Below, in pieces: positions 26,901 through 34,754 of a DNA stretch of 38,594 nt. The notes under the pieces were generated by a model, which saw only the letters and a list, made by a program, of their open reading frames with translations, ran no database searches and had not been told where the DNA came from. The first letter of the stretch is position 1. Each line of letters opens with the position of its first letter. The DNA is taken from NCBI GenBank assembly GCA_025451955.1, contig JANWJJ010000133.1:1-38594 (forward strand), given 5' to 3'. A program made the position numbers and the translations under genes. This DNA comes from Rudaea sp. Its GTDB lineage: Bacteria; Pseudomonadota; Gammaproteobacteria; Xanthomonadales; Rhodanobacteraceae.

Positions 26901-29566
26901 TGTGCATGACGATGAGCCGCAGCCAGAACGCGCTGGGCCAGTACATGCAGACGACGGACGCCAGGGGCGGGGCGACGAACTATTGGACGGAACCCTTTGG
27001 CCACGTAATGGCGATGGAAGATGCGGAAGGCAATTACACGACGGCGCAGTACAACGCCTTGGGCCAGCGCACGCAGAGCAGCGATCCGGACCAGGGTACG
27101 TGGAACTTCACGTACGATGCGTTCGGGGAACTGCTGACGCAGACCGACGCACGCGGCGTGGCGACTACCGTCACTAGCCGCGATGCACTGGGCCGCACGA
27201 CGCAACAGCAGCAGGTGCCACCCAGTCCGTTGCCGCCGGGTCTGGCGAACGAGAGTGTGCAGGACACCTGGATTTTCGATCCGGTCAACGGCATAGGCGA
27301 GCTGTACAACACGGTGCGGCGGCGTGGGACGAACACGACACCGGGCAGCAATCCGGTGACGTGGAGCGAAACCTACGGCTACGACACCGATGCACGTCCG
27401 AGCACGATCACGACGACGATCTCGGAAGGCACGCCGGTAACGTTGAACAGCGCGATGGGTTACGACGCGAACGGCCGCCCGAGCACGCACACCTACCCGA
27501 GCGGTCTGGTGGTGCAGACCATGTATGGACCGTACGGTCATGCCGGCGCGATCGCCAACGGCACGAGCGGAGCCATCTGGTACGAGACCACGGCGGAAGA
27601 TGCCTGGGGCAAGGTCACAAACGAAAGCTATGTCGATGGCACCACGGGTACCATCGTCGATTATCAGAGTACCGGTCAGGAGCACACGGCCAGTTGGAGC
27701 CTTGGGGCCGGCACGGTCGACAGTCTGACCTACACTTACGACAGTTTCGGCAACGTGACCAAGCAGACACGCAGTGCAGGCGCCAGCACGAACACGGAGA
27801 CCTATGGTTTTGATGTACTGCAGCGGCTGACGACGGCCACCCGTGCGGTGGGGGCACCGGTGAGCTACGGCTATTCGGCGAGCGGCAATCTGCTGAGTAA
27901 GAGCGACTTTGCGAGCAGCTATACCTACGGCAGCGTCGGCAGTAGCACCCATTGCGGTCCGCACGCGGCGATTGCGGCTGGAGGCTATACCTACAGGTGC
28001 GACAAGAACGGCAACGTGGATCAGTCGAGTCTGGGTGCGTTGGCAATAACCTACGATGCGGACAATCATCCGCGCACGGCCAGCCGCAACGGCAGCAGCG
28101 ACACGTGGGCGTACGACGCGAAGGGCGCCATCGACTACCAGACGGCAGGCAGCGGCGTGCGCTACTTCGGGCCGGGCGGGTACGAACAGGTGGGCAGCAC
28201 GGACATTCACGAACTGGGTCCGATCGTCGTCACCCAGAACGGCAGCACTACCACGATCACGAGCGCCCTGCGCGACCGCCTGGGTTCGACCATCGACACG
28301 ATCGATGCGGGCACGCCGGTGTTCGCCAACACGCGGGCGTTCGATGCCTTCGGGGCCACCCGCAACGGCGACCTGAGCAATCGCACCAACGGCACGCTGA
28401 ACCTGGCCGACACCATCCACGGGTTCACGAAACACGAGCACGCGGACGACGTGTGGCTGATCCACATGGGCGGGCGCATCTACGACTACAACCTGGGACG
28501 CTTCCTGTCCGTCGATCCGCTCGTCGGCAATGCGCTCAGTTCACAGAGCCTGAATCCTTACAGCTACATCGCCAACAATCCGTTGTCGGGCAAAGACCCG
28601 ACGGGCTACACGGCGTGCAGCGAGGTCAGCTCCGACAGCACAAATACGTCGGGCTCTTGCGACGTCAGCGGATCGAACGGCAAGACCACGTCGATCAATT
28701 ATTCCTTCAATGGTAATGGCGACGTAGGAATCAGCCGTAGTGCAAGTGCGGCCAGTGCCGCCGTCAGTATCGGCGTGTTGGCGGGCAACGGCGCGGACAA
28801 AATGGGGCCGTCCGGCGCTTCATCCAAACCGAATAGCGGTGCTGCTTCCGATATCGGTGCGATGGCGCAGACAGCTGGACAACAAGCATTGTCCATCGGC
28901 ACCAACGCCGTGCGGGGGATGTTCCCGGAGAACGCGGCGCTGTCCGATCAAGCGGGATCGGGGCAGTCTTACAGCAACGATGCCGGCGGCGCATTCGTGG
29001 GCGCGTACAACAGTCTTGCGCGAGCGGCAAACGGAGTCAGTTCGTTAGGGTGGCTTGCTGCCAGTCAAGGTCAGTATGCCGGGCCGGGAGACTTTTTCCC
29101 GACGTTCGCGGTGCCGCCCGAAATGCAGCGTGGCGCGGCGTTTGGCGAAGGCATAACTTTCGCCGCGACACTCTTCGGCGCACCCGAGCAATTGGGCGCC
29201 AAAGGGGCAGAAGAGATAGGCGAGCTTGGTTCTGGAAAAGCCTTGATGTCGTACTACCCGCCTAACAATGGCTTTGCAGAAGCACCGGGGCAGTTCATGC
29301 TTTTGCGAGGAACGACGGTGGATCGGTATGGTGGCACAGGAGGCAGTTTCCTATCGCCACAAGGTACACCGCCCTGGGCTCGTGCGCTGCCTTATGGCGC
29401 TGAAGAACGAGGTCTCAGAAGTTTCGAGGTACTTAAACCATTCGATGTTTCGGCTGGCCGAACATCTCCTTGGTTCGGTCAGATGGGTGGCGGCATCCAG
29501 TACGACTTGGGCAGGCGTACTGTGAATGACCTAATCAGCGGTGGCTACTTGAGAGAAACGCCATGA
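20978..29566 (+). CDS. SpvB/FG-GAP/Rhs-repeat polymorphic toxin with C-terminal TNT (NAD+ glycohydrolase-type) domain
   Basis: Sec signal ([20 protein letters not shown]); SpvB-like [58 protein letters not shown]; FG-GAP-like [20 protein letters not shown]; many Rhs/YD repeats; core end [41 protein letters not shown]-like [29 protein letters not shown]...[29 protein letters not shown]...LISGGYLRE. Confidence 0.93.
   Translation: [2862 protein letters not shown]
28495..28609 (+). repeat. Rhs core-end homology, copy 1 (GRFLSVDP...PTGY)
   Basis: Similar in sequence to 35629-35743 at an offset of 7134 nt; toxin sequence diverges downstream of both. Confidence 0.85.
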
Positions 29567-29796
29567 CAGAGAATATTCCAGTCGCCAGACGGCATTATTT
29601 GAGCTTCGACGCTAAGTCTGGGTTTCCTGCTGGATCGAACCTGTATTACGAGTGCAAGCGCTGCGGTGACGTGGTTCCGTCTCGACCTGCCGATAGCACG
29701 CATTGTACGTGTCGGAACATCATGATTGATGTGGACTATGGCCGATTCTCGGTGGACGATGCGATGCAAATTCGACTTTTTGAAGCCACATCTTAG
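29563..29796 (+). CDS. Candidate immunity protein for the Rhs-TNT toxin (small CxxC/CxC protein)
   Basis: ATGA overlap with the Rhs stop; 77 aa; YECKRCGDVVPSRPADSTHCTCRNIMIDVDYGRFSVDD looks zinc-ribbon-like; followed by a terminator. Confidence 0.75.
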   Translation: MTENIPVARRHYLSFDAKSGFPAGSNLYYECKRCGDVVPSRPADSTHCTCRNIMIDVDYGRFSVDDAMQIRLFEATS

Positions 29797-29801
29797 ATTG
29801 C

Positions 29802-29828
29802 AAAGCCCGGCCCTGCACCGGGCTTTTT
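29802..29828 (+). terminator. Rho-independent terminator after the TNT/immunity pair
   Basis: aagcccgg-ccctgca-ccgggctttttg. Confidence 0.8.
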
Positions 29829-29868
29829 GTTGCGCGTGAAGTTCTTTCCTTAGCCGCTTGCTGTCGAT

Positions 29869-30288
29869 CTATTCCGCTCTGGACACGAACGCATCGATGG
29901 TGCGCAGCAAGGCTTCCTGATCGCGCTTGGGAAGTTGCTCGATCGCTTGCAGGCGGCGATTGAGGCGGCGGTTCTGGATGCCCTTGGTGGACGCCACGGC
30001 ATTGTCCAGGCCGAGTAATTCGTCGGCGCTGACCTTGAGCACGCCGGCGAGTTCGGCGACCACATCGGCCGGCAGACGGATGACGTCGTTCTCGTAATCC
30101 GACACGACGGGCTGACTCACGCCCAGGTGTTCGGCCAGTTCCTTTTGCGTCATGCCGCGATCTTTGCGCAGGTGCGCGATGCGTGCACCGATCTTGATTG
30201 TTTCCAGCTTGGCCAAGGCCGTCTCTCCGAGCAGTGCGTGATGGCTCGGGATAGTAAATGCGGTTTTGGCGAGGTCGGGATTTGACAT
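29869..30288 (-). CDS. XRE-family HTH transcriptional regulator (copy A)
   Basis: KIGARIAHLRKDRGMTQKELAEHLGVSQPVVSDYENDVIRLPADVVAELAGVLKVSADELLGL; divergent from the primase. Confidence 0.9.
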   Translation of the reverse strand: MSNPDLAKTAFTIPSHHALLGETALAKLETIKIGARIAHLRKDRGMTQKELAEHLGVSQPVVSDYENDVIRLPADVVAELAGVLKVSADELLGLDNAVASTKGIQNRRLNRRLQAIEQLPKRDQEALLRTIDAFVSRAE

Positions 30289-30308
30289 GCGGGGTACCTG
30301 TTCGGCAG

Positions 30309-30325
30309 TATAGGCGTTGCCTATA
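30309..30325. promoter_or_regulatory. Candidate operator palindrome between the XRE and primase genes (copy A)
   Basis: TATAGGC-GTT-GCCTATA is a perfect 7-bp inverted repeat, largely conserved in copy B at 37653-37669. Confidence 0.5.
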
Positions 30326-30408
30326 TTCTTGAGCAAGCCAATTTTGCCCTGCTGCGGGTGCGTAAATCTTGCTCGGGGGCCTTGACAGGTTTTTTGAAGG
30401 AGACGCCG

Positions 30409-33400
30409 ATGGCCCGCATTGCCGATCAAGAACTCGACCGCTTGAAGTCCGAAGTCTCGCTGGCGCGGCTGATTGAGGCGGCGGGCTACACGCTGGTCAA
30501 ACAGGGCAAAGACTTGGCGATGCGTTGCCCGTTCCATGCCGGCGACGACACGCCGAGTTTTATCGTGACGCCTTCCAAGAACGTGTGGCACTGCTTCGGC
30601 TGCCAGAGCGGCGGTTCGGTGATCGACTGGGTGATGCGGCGCGAGGGCGTGAGTTTCCGGCATGCGGTGGAACTGTTGCGCGAAGGTGCGGTGACGCCGG
30701 CGTCGGCGGTGCCGGTGAAGCAATCCACCGTGCCGAAGCTGGCGGCGCCGGTGGCGTTCGACGCGGACGATGCGGCGTTGCTGACGCAGGTGATCGACTA
30801 CTACCACACGACGCTCACGCAAAGCGCGGAAGGATGGGCGTTCCTGACGGCGCGGGGTCTGACCCACCCGGAGCTGATCGACACGTTTCGGCTCGGGCTG
30901 GCCAATCGCACGCTCGGGTTGCGCCTGCCGGAGAAGAACCGGCTGGCAGGTGCCGACATTCGCGGACGCTTGCAGCGCCTCGGCATTTATCGCGAGAACG
31001 GCCGCGAACACTTCAATGGGTGTTTGGTCATTCCCGTGGCCGATGCGGCGGGCGCGATTGCCGAAGTGTACGGGCGCAAGGTGACGCCGGATCACCTGGT
31101 GCGAGCGGGCGCGCCCAAACACCTGTACCTGCCCGGCCCGCATCGCGGCGTGTTCAACCTCGCCGGTTGGAAAGGTTCGCCCGAAGTGATCCTGTGCGAA
31201 GCCTTGCTCGATGCGCTGACGTTCTGGTGCGCGGGCTATCGACACGTCACGAGTGCGTTCGGCGTGTCCGGCTTTACGGATGAACTGCTCGCCGCCCTGA
31301 TCGCGAACGGCACGCAGCGCGTGCTGATCGCCTATGACCGGGACGAGGCCGGTGACACGGCGGCAGCCAAGCTCGCGCCGATGCTGGCGCAACACGGCAT
31401 CGCCGCGTATCGCGTGGGGTTCCCGAAGGGCATGGATGCGAACGCCTACGCGTGCAAAGTCGGCCCGCCGGAAAAGGCCCTCGGTGTGGCGCTGCGCAGC
31501 GCGGCGCCGATGGAAGTATACAAAACACCATTGCCTTCTTTGACGCAGGTGAACGAGGATGCGGACGCGAACGCTGGACATGGGGACGGTGGGCTTGCAC
31601 TGGATGGCGCAACTGTGGCGTGCGTTGCCGACGGGGACGCGGAGCAAGGCGCGCTGGAAGGCGATCCTGAGCGAGGACGCGCTGGTGCTGACGCGATTGC
31701 TGCTGCGCGTGGCGCAAGCCGGCGCACGGGCATCGGCGATGGAGCACGGTCTGCTTTACGATCGGTTCCTGGACGTGCAGTTCCATCTGGAAATGGCGGC
31801 CGCCGGGAAGGCGTTGTCGGCGGCGACGGTGAGGGCGCTGATCGCCCGGGCCGAGACGACGTGGATGAAAGCGTCGATGGCGCCGCCACGCCGGCGCCAA
31901 CGGTAAGGCCGGAGCCGTGCTCGCCGGCACCGGCGCCGGCCGTGGACATCGAGGCGCAGGTGCGCGATCACGATGTCGTGATGACGTTCGGCGATCGGCG
32001 CTACCGCATCCGCGGCCTGGAAAAGAATCTGGCCTTTGACGTGCTGCGCGTGAACGTGCTGGCGAGCAATGCGCGCGGGATGCACGTCGATACCTTCGAC
32101 GTGTACCAAGCCAAGGCCCGCGCGATCTTCGTCAAGCAGACGCATGTGGAGCTTGGCGTGGAAGAAGCCGTCATTGCGCGGGATCTGGGCCAAGTGCTAT
32201 TGAAACTGGAAATCCTCCAGGACGAGAAAATCCAAGTCGCCACGGCGCCCAAGACACCGGCTGCACCCCCGCTGTCCGAGAGCGACACGGCGCAGGCCTT
32301 GGCGTTGTTGCGCGATCCGAAGTTGATTGAACGTATCGCCACCGACGTGGAAGCGCTCGGCGTGGTCGGGGAAAGCGCCAATGCGCTGGTGAGTTACCTG
32401 GCCTGCGTGTCGCGCAAGCTCGACAAGCCCTTGGCCATTCTGATCCAGAGCACCAGCGCGGCGGGCAAGTCCACCTTGATGGACGCGCTGTTGAGCCTGA
32501 TGCCGGAAGCCGAACGGGTGCACTACTCGGCGATGACCGGACAGAGTTTGTTCTATCTGGGCGAACAGGCGATGAAGCACAAGATTCTTGCCATTGCCGA
32601 GGAAGAAGGCGTGCGTCAGGCCGCGTATGCGTTGAAGCTGTTGCAGAGCCAGGGCGAACTCACCATTGCCTCGACCGGCAAAGACCCCACGACCGGCCAG
32701 CTCGTCACGCAGGAGTATCGCGTCGAGGGGCCGGTGATGCTGTTCCTCACCACCACGGCCATCGACATCGACGAAGAACTCCTGAACCGCTGTCTGGTGC
32801 TCACGATCGACGAGACGCGCGAGCAGACCGAAGCGATCCATCGCCGGCAGCGGGCGGCGCGCACGCTCGACGGCTTGCTCGCCGGTGCGCATAGCGAAGC
32901 GGTGCGGCGCGTGCATCGGGCGGCGCAGACCTTGTTGCGACCGCTGGCGGTCGTGAACCCCTATGCGCAGGCGCTGACGTTCCGCACGGAGTCCACGCGG
33001 TTGCGCCGCGATCATGCGAAGTACCTGACGCTGATCGATGCCATCGCCTTGCTGCACCAGCACCAGCGCGACGTGTGCTGCGTCGTCCACGCCGGCAAAA
33101 CGCTCGAGTACATCGAAGCGACCCTGACCGATATCGCGCTCGCCAATCGGCTGGCGCATGACGTGCTCGGCCGCTCGCTGGACGAGTTGCCGCCGCAGAC
33201 GCGGCGAACCTTGAGCGTGCTCGATGCGCTGGTGCGTGAGCGCAGCGCCACGCACGCGCTCGCACGCAGCGACGTGCGCTTTACCCGGCGCGAGGTACGC
33301 ACGGCGACCGGCATGGCCGACACCCAAGTACGCATCCACCTGGAACGGCTGGTGGAATTGGACTACGTGTTGCCGCATGCGGGCCGCAACGGGGCGCGCT

Positions 33401-33699
33401 TCGTCTACGAGCTGTTGTTCGACGGCGATGCGGACAGCGATGCGGTGCAGGCGATCGGTCTGGCCGATGTGGCCGCCTTATCTACGGCGCCAACCTCGCG
33501 GGGTGAAAACCCCGACCTTGCGGGGGGCTTGCGGGCCGCTCGCGGTGGGCTTGCGGCCACCTCGCGGGGTGAACAAATCCCTGTGCACGCGAGCGCGGAG
33601 GCGGCTTTACCCTTAGTTGCTGCTCTGGCTCCGCAAACCGCACTTCTGAAGCCGCGCGCCAAGTCGCATCGTAACGGTAGCGCTGTCGCAGGCGCATGA
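30409..33699 (+). CDS. CHC2 zinc-finger/toprim primase fused to P-loop ATPase (primase-helicase-like) of a mobile element
   Basis: MRCPFHAGDDTPSFIVTPSKNVWHCFGCQSGGSVIDWVM (CHC2 zinc finger); VILCEALLDALTFWCAG..VLIAYDRDEAGDTAA (toprim); STSAAGKSTLMDALL (Walker A). The middle section, about 31.54-31.95 kb, looks out of frame. Confidence 0.85.
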   Translation: MARIADQELDRLKSEVSLARLIEAAGYTLVKQGKDLAMRCPFHAGDDTPSFIVTPSKNVWHCFGCQSGGSVIDWVMRREGVSFRHAVELLREGAVTPASAVPVKQSTVPKLAAPVAFDADDAALLTQVIDYYHTTLTQSAEGWAFLTARGLTHPELIDTFRLGLANRTLGLRLPEKNRLAGADIRGRLQRLGIYRENGREHFNGCLVIPVADAAGAIAEVYGRKVTPDHLVRAGAPKHLYLPGPHRGVFNLAGWKGSPEVILCEALLDALTFWCAGYRHVTSAFGVSGFTDELLAALIANGTQRVLIAYDRDEAGDTAAAKLAPMLAQHGIAAYRVGFPKGMDANAYACKVGPPEKALGVALRSAAPMEVYKTPLPSLTQVNEDADANAGHGDGGLALDGATVACVADGDAEQGALEGDPERGRAGADAIAAARGASRRTGIGDGARSALRSVPGRAVPSGNGGRREGVVGGDGEGADRPGRDDVDESVDGAATPAPTVRPEPCSPAPAPAVDIEAQVRDHDVVMTFGDRRYRIRGLEKNLAFDVLRVNVLASNARGMHVDTFDVYQAKARAIFVKQTHVELGVEEAVIARDLGQVLLKLEILQDEKIQVATAPKTPAAPPLSESDTAQALALLRDPKLIERIATDVEALGVVGESANALVSYLACVSRKLDKPLAILIQSTSAAGKSTLMDALLSLMPEAERVHYSAMTGQSLFYLGEQAMKHKILAIAEEEGVRQAAYALKLLQSQGELTIASTGKDPTTGQLVTQEYRVEGPVMLFLTTTAIDIDEELLNRCLVLTIDETREQTEAIHRRQRAARTLDGLLAGAHSEAVRRVHRAAQTLLRPLAVVNPYAQALTFRTESTRLRRDHAKYLTLIDAIALLHQHQRDVCCVVHAGKTLEYIEATLTDIALANRLAHDVLGRSLDELPPQTRRTLSVLDALVRERSATHALARSDVRFTRREVRTATGMADTQVRIHLERLVELDYVLPHAGRNGARFVYELLFDGDADSDAVQAIGLADVAALSTAPTSRGENPDLAGGLRAARGGLAATSRGEQIPVHASAEAALPLVAALAPQTALLKPRAKSHRNGSAVAGA
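31559..31906 (+). CDS. Nested +1-frame ORF inside the primase gene (possible true coding frame of this segment)
   Basis: 115 aa with protein-like composition (MGTVGLHWMAQLWRALPTGTRSKARWKAILSEDALVLTRLLLRVAQAGARASAMEHGLLYDRFLDVQFHLEMAAAGKALSAATVRALIARAETTWMKASMAPP); gagg RBS just upstream of the ATG. The main-frame translation here is G/A/D/R-rich. Confidence 0.5.
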   Translation: MRTRTLDMGTVGLHWMAQLWRALPTGTRSKARWKAILSEDALVLTRLLLRVAQAGARASAMEHGLLYDRFLDVQFHLEMAAAGKALSAATVRALIARAETTWMKASMAPPRRRQR

Positions 33700-34754
33700 C
33701 GCGGCTCGAACACGCGCTGGCGCAGTGGCTCGAAGCGCTCACGGTGCGCGCCTTGAGTCCATCCACGATCGCGATGCGCCGCCGCTGCGTGACCGTGTTC
33801 ATCGCCTGGTGCGCCGAGCGCGGCATCGACGCGCCGGGCGCGGTCACGCGCAACATGATCGAGCGTTATCAGCGCCACTTGTTCTACTATCGCCTGCCGG
33901 ATCGTTCGGCCAACCGTAAGCGCGATGCCGGTCTGCCGCTGAGCTTGCGCACGCAGCACCTGTACCTGTCGGCGCTGACGCTGTTCTTCGGCTGGCTCAC
34001 GCGGCAGCGCTGGATCGCCGCCAATCCGGCGACGGAGCTGGACTTGCCGCGCTCGCCGCGCCACTTGCCGCGCATCCCGCTGACGCTCGCGGAAGTCGCC
34101 GCCGTGCTGGCGCAAACGAGCGCACACGGCGAGTTGGGCGTGCGCGATCGCGCGATCATGGAAACCTTCTACGCCACCGGCATCCGCAGCATGGAGCTGG
34201 CGCACCTGACGCTCTACGACGTGGACACGCGCAACCGCACGCTGCTGGTGCGCGAAGGCAAAGGCGGCAAGGATCGGCTGCTGCCGATCGGCGAACGCGC
34301 CTGCGACTGGATCGACAAGTACGTAACCGATGTGCGGCCCCAGTACCTTATCGAGGCGAACGAACAGCGGCTGTTCCTGACCTATCGCGGTAAACCGTTC
34401 AGTCCGGGTACCTTGTGCATCGTGGTGCGCAACTACTTCAAGGATGCCGGCATCACCAAGCCGGGCGCGTGCCACCTGTTCCGGCACACGATGGCCACCG
34501 CGATGCTCGACAACGGCGCGGACCTGCGCCACATCCAGGCCATGCTGGGGCACGCGAACATCGAGACGACGACGATCTACACGCATGTGAGCCTGCGCAC
34601 GCTGCGCGACGTGTACGAGCGCACGCACCCGGCCAAGGCAACACGCGCGCACGACGCTGGGGTAGATGCTGAGCGTGAGGCCGTGCTTGATGCGCTGGAT
34701 GCGGAAGCGGCCGACGAAAGCGATGACGTTGCGGACGCGATATCGCCGGACTGA
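33696..34754 (+). CDS. Tyrosine recombinase/integrase (XerC/D-like)
   Basis: Catalytic motifs ATGIRSMELAHL, KGGKDRLLPI, HLFRHTMATAML, GHANIETTTIYTHV; ATGA overlap with the primase stop. Confidence 0.93.
   Translation: MTRLEHALAQWLEALTVRALSPSTIAMRRRCVTVFIAWCAERGIDAPGAVTRNMIERYQRHLFYYRLPDRSANRKRDAGLPLSLRTQHLYLSALTLFFGWLTRQRWIAANPATELDLPRSPRHLPRIPLTLAEVAAVLAQTSAHGELGVRDRAIMETFYATGIRSMELAHLTLYDVDTRNRTLLVREGKGGKDRLLPIGERACDWIDKYVTDVRPQYLIEANEQRLFLTYRGKPFSPGTLCIVVRNYFKDAGITKPGACHLFRHTMATAMLDNGADLRHIQAMLGHANIETTTIYTHVSLRTLRDVYERTHPAKATRAHDAGVDAEREAVLDALDAEAADESDDVADAISPD

Larger units (their letters stand above)
29869..30495. repeat. Direct repeat copy A: XRE / intergenic / primase 5' end
   Basis: Near-identical to 37213-37838 over about 626 bp. 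Confidence 0.9.

Noticed and set aside
26192-28465. 757-aa minus-strand ORF antisense to the Rhs repeats
   Set aside because: Shadow ORF of a GC-rich sense gene: R/A/V/H-rich composition and no recognisable motif. The sense Rhs frame is clearly coding.
29869-31647. 592-aa minus-strand ORF extending the XRE gene upstream
   Set aside because: Only the C-terminal 139 aa are XRE-like; the upstream portion is antisense to the CHC2/toprim coding region.
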